Below, in pieces: positions 22,016 to 29,022 of a DNA stretch of 29,022 nucleotides. Source of the DNA: JBBDIM01 sp040880405 (GTDB lineage: Bacteria > Planctomycetota > Planctomycetia > Pirellulales > Pirellulaceae); contig JBBDIM010000096.1 in the NCBI GenBank assembly GCA_040880405.1, positions 1 to 29,022 on the forward strand, read 5' to 3'. The position numbers and the translations under genes were made by a program. The number at the start of each line of letters is the position of its first letter. Positions within the stretch are counted from its first letter, which is position 1. Below the pieces are notes generated by a model that saw nothing but the letters and a program-made list of their open reading frames with translations, searched no databases and had not been told where the DNA came from.

Positions 22016-22889
22016 GGTTCGCGATCCGGCGGCGGGCGATTTCGCAGTATTCCGCTGATTGATCGATGCCCAGGTAATCTCTCCCCAGAGCCTGGGCGGC
22101 GACTGCGGTGGTGCCGCTTCCGAGGAACGGATCGAGCACCAAACCGCCTGGTTGGCTGGTTGCTTTGATGCAGGTTTCCGCGAGCGATTGCGGAAAGACG
22201 GCGAAGTGGGCTTCGCGGAACTTGGAGAGGCTGATCGACCAAACCGTCCGCTTGTTCCGACCCTCGGGATGAAACGCTTGGTCCCAGCGGCCATCGTGCA
22301 AGTTCGATTGGCCCCCGTTCTTGCCGGTCTCCGGGGTTCCGCCCCGTTTGTGAAAGTGGTTGCGGCCACCCTTCATCCGGCTCTTCTCCGAAAACGTCAC
22401 GTGCGGCTCTCGGATCGCGTTGGCGTCGTAGTAGTACTCTTTTTGCCGACTGAAGAAAAAGATGTACTCGTGGTCGATCGTCGGTCGGGTCTTCACGCTC
22501 GAAGGCATCGCGTTCGGCTTGTGCCAGATGCAATCGCTCCGGAGCCACCAACCGGCATCCTGCAAGGCGAGCGCTACCCGCCACGGCATCCCAAGCAGAC
22601 GGCCATTCTGGTATTTGTCTCCCAGCACCAACCAGAGCGAACCGGTCGGTTTGAGCACCGGCGCGGCCGCCGCGAAGATCTCTACCAGGCGATCAACATA
22701 CTCCTGCGGCGAGGACTCCTGCCCAACTTGGCTGTCCCCCTGATAATCGCGTTGGCGATAGTAGGGTGGGCTGGTGACGAGACAATCGACCGTCTCGCGC
22801 GGCAGCGTCGGCAAGACATTGAGGGCGTCGCCGCACAGGACGGTGTTCCTATGCGATTGAGTCGTCGGATCCGGCGATTCCATGGCCAT
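21984..22889 (-). CDS. DNA methyltransferase, beta-class (N4-cytosine or N6-adenine)
   Basis: The 301-aa protein has the methyltransferase catalytic motif TSPPYY (39-44) near the N-terminus and the S-adenosylmethionine motif DPFLGSGTT (253-261) near the C-terminus. This order defines the beta class. The SPPY form of motif IV is typical of N4-cytosine enzymes, though adenine enzymes also occur. A central variable region (about 155-215, rich in Gly, His, Asn and Arg) is probably the target-recognition part. No restriction endonuclease is adjacent, so it may be a solitary methyltransferase. It starts nine bases after the argS stop codon on the same strand, so it is probably cotranscribed with rsfS-argS, and its 3' end overlaps pgk by 32 bp. 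An alternative ATG lies two codons in. Confidence 0.93.
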   Translation of the reverse strand: MAMESPDPTTQSHRNTVLCGDALNVLPTLPRETVDCLVTSPPYYRQRDYQGDSQVGQESSPQEYVDRLVEIFAAAAPVLKPTGSLWLVLGDKYQNGRLLGMPWRVALALQDAGWWLRSDCIWHKPNAMPSSVKTRPTIDHEYIFFFSRQKEYYYDANAIREPHVTFSEKSRMKGGRNHFHKRGGTPETGKNGGQSNLHDGRWDQAFHPEGRNKRTVWSISLSKFREAHFAVFPQSLAETCIKATSQPGGLVLDPFLGSGTTAVAAQALGRDYLGIDQSAEYCEIARRRIANPTYHPANQPP

Positions 22890-22898
22890 CTTTACCCG

Positions 22899-24875
22899 TT
22901 ACATTTTGTCGACGGTCTCGATGCCTAGTAAATCCAACCCTTGGCGGATGACGCGAGCGGTCAAGTCGCACAATAGCAACCGGCTATTCCGCTGTTGGTC
23001 GTTGTCCGCTTTGAGGACGTGGCATTGGTCGAAGAAGGTGGAGTACGACTTGGCCAATTCGTCGAACAGGTAGTTGGTCAGCAGGTTCGGCCGGTAATCG
23101 GCAACCACGTTGTCTAGGGCTTCGGTGAAACGGAGGATCGCCACCGCCAAGGCTCGCTCGGCGGGGTGCTCCAGGTCGATCGTGCCGCCGGACGCTCTGA
23201 GGTTGGCGATCTCGATCTCGCCCCGGCGGAAGATGCTTTGCACCCTCGCGTAGGCATACTGCAGGTAGGTGGCGGTGTTGCCGTTGAGGGCGAGCATTTT
23301 CTCGTAGCTGAACTTGTAGTCCGATTCCCGGTTCTGCGAGAGGTCGCCATATTTCAGGGCGGCGATGCCGACGGTGCCCGCGATGCGGCGCAGCTCATCC
23401 TCTGGCATCGCCTGTTCCCCTTCAGCGGTACGGGCGTTCGACTCAACCACCTGATAGGCCTTCTCGACCGCTTCGTCGAGCAGGCCTTCCAGGCCGATGG
23501 TATCGCCATCGCGGGTCTTGAACGGTTTGCCATCCTCGCCCATCACGGTGCCGAAGCTGACGTGCTTGAGTTCCAAATCCGTGTAGCCCCACAGCTTGGC
23601 GGCGGCGAACAGTTTGTCGAAGTGGTCCCCTTGGCGGAAGTCGACGACGTACAAAATCGCATCGGGCCGCCACTCTTCCATTCGGTAGCGGATGGTGGCC
23701 AGGTCGGTGGTGGAGTACAAAAACGCCCCGTCCCGTTTGCGGATGATCATCGGGGCAGAGAACCCTTCCAGAAACAGACAGGTCGCTCCTTCGGACTGCT
23801 TCGACAAGCCTTTCGCGGCGAACTCCTCAACCACCGGGGCGAGCATGTCGTGATAAAAGCTCTCGCCCAGTTGATGGTCGAAGGTGACTCCTAGTCGCTG
23901 ATAAACCTTCTCGATCTCGACCCGGCATTTGGGTAAAAACTCCTCCCAGAGGGCCTTATTCTCGGCGTCACCGGAGTGGAGTTTAGCGGTCTCTTCCAGT
24001 ACGGCAGAGGAAATCCGCTCGTGCTTGTTGGCCCTTTCCAACTGGTCCGGGTCGTCCTTGGTGGCGCGGACCTTGGCTTCGGTTCCGGTTACTTGGCCTG
24101 TCAGTTCCCGGATCTGCCCTTCGAGCCGGCGGAGCTCTTTGGCTCGTTTCTTCTGCTCCGCCTTGTCGGCAGTGGGTGGCTGAGACTCTAGGCCTTGCTG
24201 CTCAGCGATCGCCTCGGTCAGCTTTTGCCGCACCTTGGGTAGGTTTTTAACCGCCTCGTGATAGTCCATCAGCCCGCGGACCATCCGGTACAGCCTCGAT
24301 AGCTCCGCGACCGGGGCCTGCTCGTAGGCCGCCTTGTCCACGAAGTGCTTGTACCCGTAGATGATCATCCCGAACTGCGTGCCCCAGTCTCCCAGGTGGT
24401 TGTCCGTGATGACCGTATGACCCTGGAATTTCAGCGTTCGGGCGAGGCTATCGCCGATCACCGTCGAACGGATATGCCCCACGTGCATCGGCTTGGCGAC
24501 ATTGGGGGAGGAATAGTCGACCACATAGGTCCGCGCCTGGTCGACATGCGGCACGCCGATTCGCTCGTCCTGGATCGCTGCGGTGACCTGCTGGGCCAAC
24601 CAGGAATCCTTCAACCGAAGGTTGATGAACCCCGGGCCGGCGATTTCGGGCGTTTCGCATAGGTCTTCCAGGTTGACCTGAGCGACGATTTCGGCCGCCA
24701 GCTCGCGTGGGTTCTTGCCCAGCTTTTTGGCCAGCGGCATCGCCAAATTAGCCTGGTAATCGCCGAACTTGGAGTCGGTCGCGGGACGGATCATCTCCAG
24801 TAGCGCGTCCCCCTCTGAGGTCAGATCGGCCAAGACCGGGGCGAAGCGACGACGGAGTTCAAGCAGGATATTCAT
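22899..24875 (-). CDS. argS: Arginyl-tRNA synthetase with coiled-coil insertion
   Basis: ArgS attaches arginine to tRNA-Arg. The N-terminal tRNA D-loop-binding domain covers about 1-110. The class I signature is SSPNVAKPMHVGHIRST (122-138; HVGH replaces HIGH), and GTVMGEDGKPFKTRDGD (442-458) stands in the place of KMSKS, as is common in ArgRS. The C-terminal anticodon-binding helices include NTATYLQYAYARVQSI. At 658 aa it is some 80 residues longer than E. coli ArgRS. The excess is a charged, probably coiled-coil segment at about 205-300 (KAEQKKRAKELRRLEGQIRE and flanks) inside the catalytic domain. It follows rsfS by 65 bp and precedes a DNA methyltransferase by nine. Confidence 0.97.
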   Translation of the reverse strand: MNILLELRRRFAPVLADLTSEGDALLEMIRPATDSKFGDYQANLAMPLAKKLGKNPRELAAEIVAQVNLEDLCETPEIAGPGFINLRLKDSWLAQQVTAAIQDERIGVPHVDQARTYVVDYSSPNVAKPMHVGHIRSTVIGDSLARTLKFQGHTVITDNHLGDWGTQFGMIIYGYKHFVDKAAYEQAPVAELSRLYRMVRGLMDYHEAVKNLPKVRQKLTEAIAEQQGLESQPPTADKAEQKKRAKELRRLEGQIRELTGQVTGTEAKVRATKDDPDQLERANKHERISSAVLEETAKLHSGDAENKALWEEFLPKCRVEIEKVYQRLGVTFDHQLGESFYHDMLAPVVEEFAAKGLSKQSEGATCLFLEGFSAPMIIRKRDGAFLYSTTDLATIRYRMEEWRPDAILYVVDFRQGDHFDKLFAAAKLWGYTDLELKHVSFGTVMGEDGKPFKTRDGDTIGLEGLLDEAVEKAYQVVESNARTAEGEQAMPEDELRRIAGTVGIAALKYGDLSQNRESDYKFSYEKMLALNGNTATYLQYAYARVQSIFRRGEIEIANLRASGGTIDLEHPAERALAVAILRFTEALDNVVADYRPNLLTNYLFDELAKSYSTFFDQCHVLKADNDQQRNSRLLLCDLTARVIRQGLDLLGIETVDKM

Positions 24876-24940
24876 CTACAGGCCGAGCGATGCGAGGAGG
24901 GACAAAACCAAACAGGAGGGGCCGCGTTGGTCCGCGGAAG

Positions 24941-25351
24941 TTATTCCGTTTCACCCCGCAGCACGCCGGTCAGATCGATCTTTTTCGAGTCGGCCCAAAG
25001 CTGTTCGAGCTGGAAGTAGTCGCGGGTCTCTTCATCGAACAGGTGGACCACGATGTTGCCGTAGTCGAGCAAGATCCAGCGGCTTTCATCGTACCCTTCG
25101 CGCCCCAGACGATGGTCCCCCAGGTCCTTTTCAAGCTTGTCGTCGATTTCCTCGCTCATCGCGTGCAACTGACGGCGGCTGGCACCGGTGCCGATGACGA
25201 AGTAGTCGAAGATCGGCGTCAGATGCCGCAGATCGAGCACCTGGATATCGCGACCACGGTTGTCCTCGATCACCCGGGCGGCCGCGAGGGCCAAGGTTAG
25301 GGCGCGATCTTCGCCGGGCGGGGTCGTTTCAGGGGCGTTCAACTCGGACAC
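24941..25351 (-). CDS. rsfS: Ribosomal silencing factor RsfS
   Basis: RsfS (formerly YbeB/Iojap) binds ribosomal protein uL14 and blocks subunit joining when nutrients are scarce. The 136-aa sequence shows the family core: DIQVLDLRHLTPIFDYFVIG (about 35-54), TGASRRQLHAMSEEI, and WILLDYGNIVVHLFDEETRD followed by Y-F-Q-L-E-Q-L-W (about 92-119). Translation appears to start at a GTG at 25351, with AAGGAT upstream. The first 15 residues are Pro/Glu-rich and probably flexible. It is the first gene of the rsfS-argS-methyltransferase series. Confidence 0.94.
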   Translation of the reverse strand: MSELNAPETTPPGEDRALTLALAAARVIEDNRGRDIQVLDLRHLTPIFDYFVIGTGASRRQLHAMSEEIDDKLEKDLGDHRLGREGYDESRWILLDYGNIVVHLFDEETRDYFQLEQLWADSKKIDLTGVLRGETE

Positions 25352-25633
25352 ACGAGATCCTTACGTAGCAAAATGCGGGGGTCAGGCAGGAATTTATGGC
25401 CAGGATACCCCCAGCCACCGGCAAAAGACCGGCTGAATAGCCGAAAGAGACCATCCACCCAGTGGAGGTTCATTCTACCCGCCCACCCCATCTGTTCCAG
25501 GCACCATCACGCGGAATTCAGGGGGTGGGGGTGACGTTGCATGAAATTGATTGGTCTTGTCCAAGCGGTAGAATTACAATTGGCTGCTAAAGTCGCAAGT
25601 TGATTCCTGAGCGTAATTTAGTAAGGGGCGTCG

Positions 25634-25831
25634 ATGCCACGTAAAGTTCGGGAGCTAATTGCCGACCTCAAAAAGGCTGGATTTGTGGACCGAGGCGGAA
25701 AGGGCAGTCATCGAAATTTTATTCATCCCAATGTCGTACGTCCGATAACGATTTCAGGGCAACCCGGCGATGACGCCAAAAAGTACCAGGAACGTGCGGT
25801 GGTTAATGCCATAGAGGAGTCACGCGAATGA
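25634..25831 (+). CDS. hicA: HicA-family mRNA interferase toxin
   Basis: HicA toxins are small double-stranded-RNA-binding-fold ribonucleases that cut mRNA. The 65-aa protein has the typical layout: VRELIADLKKAGFVDRGGKG (5-24), then SHRNFIHP with the conserved active-site histidine (H26), and a C-terminal helix. AAGGGG precedes the ATG. The stop codon overlaps the hicB start by four bases (ATGA), the usual toxin-antitoxin coupling. It lies in a 700-bp island between the oppositely oriented rsfS and PIN-TRAM genes, compatible with independent acquisition. Confidence 0.92.
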   Translation: MPRKVRELIADLKKAGFVDRGGKGSHRNFIHPNVVRPITISGQPGDDAKKYQERAVVNAIEESRE

Positions 25832-26061
25832 ATCCAGTAAAACGTTACGTCAAGCTGGTCGAGTGGTCCGATGAGGATCAGTGCTTTGTCGGAAGCTGCC
25901 CCGGTTTGTTCTATGGCGGTTGCCATGGCGAAGAGGAGCAGGTCGTGTTTGCGGAGCTATGCGATTTGGTGGAAGAGACCATCGCGCTGTACGAGCGAGA
26001 AGGTAAACCGCTACCCGCTCCAACGGCGGGGCGAGATTTTGGGAGTCTCGTCTCGCAGTGA
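25828..26061 (+). CDS. hicB: HicB-family antitoxin, short form
   Basis: The 77-aa protein has the HicB partial RNase H-like fold: YVKLVEWSDEDQCFVGSCPG (7-26), the variant LFYGGCHGEEEQVVFAEL (27-44) and a helix LVEETIALYEREGKPLPAP. It would bind and neutralise HicA. Many HicB proteins carry an additional C-terminal DNA-binding domain; this one ends soon after the first domain, so autorepression by HicB alone is not evident. It starts inside the hicA stop codon and ends 25 bp before the convergent PIN-TRAM gene. Confidence 0.88.
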   Translation: MNPVKRYVKLVEWSDEDQCFVGSCPGLFYGGCHGEEEQVVFAELCDLVEETIALYEREGKPLPAPTAGRDFGSLVSQ

Positions 26062-26086
26062 GGATAGTCAGGGTGCGAGCCTCTCC

Positions 26087-27193
26087 CTACACCCGAGATT
26101 CTTCCTTCGGTTTGTCCGAATCGGTCGGGCGGCTTTCGATGGGTCGCTGCGGTGGGGCGGGGGCTTCGTCGTAGCGACCGAAGATCATTCGTCCGGCGCT
26201 GGTTTGCAGGACGCTGGTCACTAGGATTCGTACGCTTTGGTTGATGTGGTCGCGGCCATATTCCACCACGATCATCGTGCCGTCGTCCAGGTAGCCGACC
26301 CCCTGATTCTCCTCTTCACCCCGTTTGACGATCCGGACGGTGAGGTGCTCGCCTGGCAGGAAGACCGGTTTGAGCGAGTTGGCGATTTCGTTCAGGTTGA
26401 TCACGTCGACATTGTGCAGCCTCGCAACCTTGTTCAGGTTGTAGTCGCCGGTGACGATTTTTCCGTCCAACTGTTTGGCCAGCAGCACCAGCTTCATGTC
26501 GACCGGTTGGCCATCCATGTCGGGCGATTCGCGGTCGTGGATTTTTAGTTCGACCCGATCGTCGTTGCGGAGCCGGTTGAGGATGTCGAGCCCGCGGCGG
26601 CCTCGGCTTCGCTTGAGTTTGTCGCTGCTATCGGCGATCGCCTGAAGCTCCGCCAAGACGAACCGGGGCATGATCATCAGGTTATCGAACAGGCCGGTCT
26701 CCACGACATCGGCGATCCGGCCATCGATCACCACACTGGTATCCAAGACGTACGGCTTGGGGCCTTTGACATCTTTGGAAAACTCGACGTAAGGAATGAT
26801 AAACCGAAAATCATCCTTGGTTTGCAGCACCAGGCTGACGCACGCATAGCAGAGCACCATCCCAGAGACCAACTGCAAGGCGCGGTGGGCCGAGATTGAA
26901 CCGGGGTTATCGGCGGGGAAAAATGGCTGCGAGGCGAGACCCAGGATATAGGTCAGAAACAAACCGACCAACAGCCCGAAGTAGACGCCGGAGATGGTAT
27001 CGAACCAGCGCCTGCGTAGCAGCACGTCGAACGCGATCACCAACCCGGCCAATCCCATCACGCTCAAAAAGGTCGTGCCGGGATAGTCTTGGGCAATGCT
27101 TTCAAACTCGTCGACGCGAATCAGCGAAATCGCGACGCCCGCGGCGACCAGGATAAAGATAACACGGAGGATAACGAGGGGAATTTGCGACAT
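26087..27193 (-). CDS. Membrane-anchored PIN-TRAM domain protein (YacL-like)
   Basis: The 368-aa protein has four predicted N-terminal membrane segments (about 5-24, 43-60, 68-88, 106-124). A PIN nuclease domain (about 146-270) follows, with acidic residues in YVLDTSVVIDGR (D151), the glutamate in LAELQAIAD (E182), VDMKLVLLAK (D232) and IVTGDYNLNKVA (D250). A TRAM RNA-binding domain (about 279-340, GEHLTVRIVKRG and GVGYLDDGTMIVV) comes next, then a Pro-rich tail. This is the YacL-type architecture, a predicted membrane-tethered ribonuclease whose substrate is unknown. The PIN acidic residues appear complete. Confident on domains, not on function. Confidence 0.92.
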   Translation of the reverse strand: MSQIPLVILRVIFILVAAGVAISLIRVDEFESIAQDYPGTTFLSVMGLAGLVIAFDVLLRRRWFDTISGVYFGLLVGLFLTYILGLASQPFFPADNPGSISAHRALQLVSGMVLCYACVSLVLQTKDDFRFIIPYVEFSKDVKGPKPYVLDTSVVIDGRIADVVETGLFDNLMIMPRFVLAELQAIADSSDKLKRSRGRRGLDILNRLRNDDRVELKIHDRESPDMDGQPVDMKLVLLAKQLDGKIVTGDYNLNKVARLHNVDVINLNEIANSLKPVFLPGEHLTVRIVKRGEEENQGVGYLDDGTMIVVEYGRDHINQSVRILVTSVLQTSAGRMIFGRYDEAPAPPQRPIESRPTDSDKPKEESRV

Positions 27194-27509
27194 GATTGAA
27201 TAACTCTAACGCCTTCCGGGAACGAGCCCCCGGTCGTCGTGTTGCCTCTGGTTAAAATTTTCGGTTCCACGGGAGAGTGGCCGTTATTCCCGCCGGGTGA
27301 AGGGTTGGCTCCTCACGGCTCGGGAATCACGGTAACGGTTGCCTCCGTTTTGACTTAGCCGACAAATCAATCCGATTTTCGTCGCTGACTTTCGACCTAC
27401 TCACCCGCTCGATTCTGTTCCAACTCGGTATTCTATCCCAGCCTTTCGGAGAAGACATCCCCTGTGGGGTCGAATGCCGGTTTGTCGCGAGGGTCCGGTT
27501 TGCGGGTCG
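27194..27509. other. Gap between dGTPase-like and PIN-TRAM genes
   Basis: No gene is supported. CCGTTATTCCCG (27281-27292) and CGGGAATCACGG (27321-27332) pair at 11 of 12 positions, forming a hairpin with a 28-nt loop that contains further short complementarity. It could end the dGTPase transcript or shape the PIN-TRAM leader. No T-run follows. Confidence 0.5.
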
Positions 27510-28643
27510 TTACGGATCGGTGGGTCGCGCGGGGGCGAAGTGTCGCTCGTACTCTTCGCTACAGAAGGTGTCGGTCATGGTAGCTAAATAATATCCTACC
27601 ACCCGAGGCAGTCCCCAGGAATCAATTCGCGCCTGAAGTTTTTCCCGAATTAGCTCTGGGCGGCCCAAATATCCCTCAAACATCCGCTTAAGTTGCCCCT
27701 GAACCCGGTCTCGGAACCGAATAATCTCTGGGTGCCGGTAAACCTGGGTGAATAGGAAACGCTCTAATTCCCGTTTTTTCTCGCTCAGGGCCTCGCTCGG
27801 CAGAATCAACGCGGGGCACGCCTCCGCCTGTTCCGGAGAGGTTGGAAGGTGCTGATTGAGCTTAGCCAGCGAGCAATCGAGCAGGTCGCGGACCTGAATA
27901 TCAACGAGTTGATGAGCCAACGCCTTGCGCAAATGCCGCGGATCGAGCTTGCCCCAGCGATTTTCAATCCGCGCCAGACACTCCTGAATCAGCGGCACTT
28001 CCGCCAATTGCTCGATGCTGACCAGGCCCAGCTTCAGGGCGTCGTCGGTGTCGTGGGCGTCGTAGGTCATGCTGTCGGCTGCTTCGACCGTTTGAGCTTC
28101 CAGTAGCGGCTGCAGGAAGGTCATTTGCCGCTTGTCGACTCGGGTAATCTGCCCCTCCAGCACTTCGTATGTCAGGTTGAGCCCCTCATATTCTGGGCAA
28201 CGGGTCTCCAGGTTCTGGACCAGGATGAGGCCGAACTGATTGTGCGAAAAACCTCCCACATCGCACATGCACTCGGCAATGGCGTCCTCACCGGCGTGGC
28301 CATAGGGTGGATGGCCGATGTCGTGCAGGTGGGCTAGCGCCTCGATCAGGTCCTCATTCAGCCGCAGGGCCCGGCCGATCGTGCGGGCAATCGAGACCAC
28401 CTCAATGGTGTGCGTCAGCCGGGTGCGGTGATAATCTCCCAGCCCGGTAAAAACCTGAGTTTTGTCGGAAAGCCGCCGATACGCGCTGGAATGCACGATC
28501 CGGTCCCGATCTCGCTGGAACGGGCTGCGGTACGACTGGTCCGCCTCCGGGACCACCCGGCCATGCGACTGCCCGCTTTTAAGCGCATAGGGCGCAAGCA
28601 GTTGCGTTTCTCGCTCGGCGTACGGGCACAGGTCGATCCGCAT
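27510..28643 (-). CDS. dGTP triphosphohydrolase-like HD-domain protein
   Basis: This family hydrolyses dGTP or other dNTPs to nucleoside and triphosphate, limiting dNTP pools. The 377-aa form beginning MRIDLCPYAERETQLLAPYA has the signature region YRSPFQRDRDRIVHSSAYRR (about 38-57), KTQVF (61-65), and the metal-binding HD set: H78 in RLTHTIEV and H107/D108 in HLHDIGHPPYGHAGE, with a later D in EAADSMTYDAHDTDD. A longer in-frame start at 28820 would add 59 residues unlike the family and is rejected. Length fits the shorter, tetrameric-type dGTPase-like proteins rather than E. coli Dgt (505 aa). Substrate preference is not determinable. Confidence 0.92.
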   Translation of the reverse strand: MRIDLCPYAERETQLLAPYALKSGQSHGRVVPEADQSYRSPFQRDRDRIVHSSAYRRLSDKTQVFTGLGDYHRTRLTHTIEVVSIARTIGRALRLNEDLIEALAHLHDIGHPPYGHAGEDAIAECMCDVGGFSHNQFGLILVQNLETRCPEYEGLNLTYEVLEGQITRVDKRQMTFLQPLLEAQTVEAADSMTYDAHDTDDALKLGLVSIEQLAEVPLIQECLARIENRWGKLDPRHLRKALAHQLVDIQVRDLLDCSLAKLNQHLPTSPEQAEACPALILPSEALSEKKRELERFLFTQVYRHPEIIRFRDRVQGQLKRMFEGYLGRPELIREKLQARIDSWGLPRVVGYYLATMTDTFCSEEYERHFAPARPTDP

Positions 28644-29022
28644 GGTGGAGTCCGCGATTGGGCTGCTTTCAGGCTGAGGCCGGGATAACGGGGGGACGGC
28701 ACAAGCCAGCCCCAAGGGTGCCCAGTATACCGCGTGCAGGCCGATGACTGAATGCCACCATGCGTCTTCGGTGCGGGCGTAAATGGTTTGACGATAATGG
28801 TTTATTGATTGTGATGGCATTTCTGCGCTTCTGCTGGTTCCAGGGGGCTTCCTAGTTGCTTCGCCCCCCGGCTCGTGATAGCCTGAACTGAATTATGTGA
28901 ACAGATTGCCCATCTCAGGGAAACTAGGTCGCCTTGGGCACCTACGGCACCGAAGAGCATCCTCCACGTCCGGCTTGGCCGGTATTGGTTCGCCTTGGAT
29001 ATCCATCAACAAGCCATCTCCG
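28644..29022. other. Right-edge stretch upstream of the dGTPase-like gene
   Basis: No complete gene. GGGGGC (28843-28848) and GCCCCC (28863-28868) can form a hairpin. From the in-frame GTC/TTG codons near 28928-28936 a plus-strand frame stays open to the window end and reads LGTYGTEEHPPRPAWPVLV, which might be the N-terminus of a gene running out of the window. There is no ATG or RBS to support it, so it is not listed as coding. Confidence 0.4.

Noticed and set aside
22059..22928. 289-codon plus-strand frame antisense to the methyltransferase
   Set aside because: The minus strand carries the TSPPYY and DPFLGSGTT motifs; the opposite frame is a shadow.
28644..28820. 59-residue N-terminal extension of the dGTPase-like protein
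   Set aside because: The extension has no family similarity, while the ATG at 28643 gives the usual N-terminus.
1..29022. CRISPR array, tRNA or rRNA genes
   Set aside because: No regularly spaced direct repeats with unique spacers and no cloverleaf or rRNA-like segments were seen; the repeats present are palindromic and irregularly spaced.

Overview
The window looks like a chromosomal piece of a free-living, flagellated planctomycete, probably Pirellulaceae-like. This rests on moderately GC-rich sequence, a very large flagellin with a planctomycete-looking C-proximal segment, a split and dispersed flagellar cluster, often weak Shine-Dalgarno sequences, and intergenic gaps packed with short palindromic interspersed repeats. 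The lineage call is an inference from style and protein sequence; no rRNA marker is present.

Layout. (1) 380-10859, plus strand: a late flagellar cluster, fliW - csrA - flagellin (1073 aa) - fliD (1254 aa) - fliS. FliW, CsrA and flagellin are the three parts of the known partner switch that matches flagellin translation to filament assembly; FliS is the flagellin chaperone and FliD the filament cap. (2) 11345-13576, minus: a 743-aa coiled-coil protein of unknown function, convergent with fliS. (3) 14360-14642, plus: an intact antitoxin with only the first part of its ParE-like toxin. (4) 14643-18688, minus: argB-argD-argF-rph, arginine biosynthesis plus tRNA 3'-end processing. (5) 19483-20524, plus: a small exported protein and a peroxiredoxin-like protein. 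(6) 20831-22015, plus: pgk. (7) 21984-25351, minus: rsfS-argS-DNA methyltransferase, the last overlapping the 3' end of pgk. (8) 25634-26061, plus: a hicA-hicB toxin-antitoxin pair. (9) 26087-28643, minus: a membrane-anchored PIN-TRAM protein and a dGTPase-like HD hydrolase.

Most notable observation: flagellin and its cap FliD carry the same roughly 100-residue module, three copies each. In flagellin the copies recur about every 200 residues. In FliD they form a tandem block that appears to have been dropped into the middle of a flagellin_IN repeat, splitting it. This module explains much of the unusual size of both proteins and suggests that filament and cap exchanged or co-acquired surface domains.

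Second theme: the csrA and flagellin leaders share the 9-mer TCACTAGGA over their ribosome binding sites, each in a small foldable leader, as expected if CsrA represses both messages. Third theme: at least five families of palindromic repeats fill the intergenic space, including a two-hairpin composite element present in opposite orientations downstream of flagellin and of fliS. No rRNA, tRNA, CRISPR array or intact transposase gene was seen.
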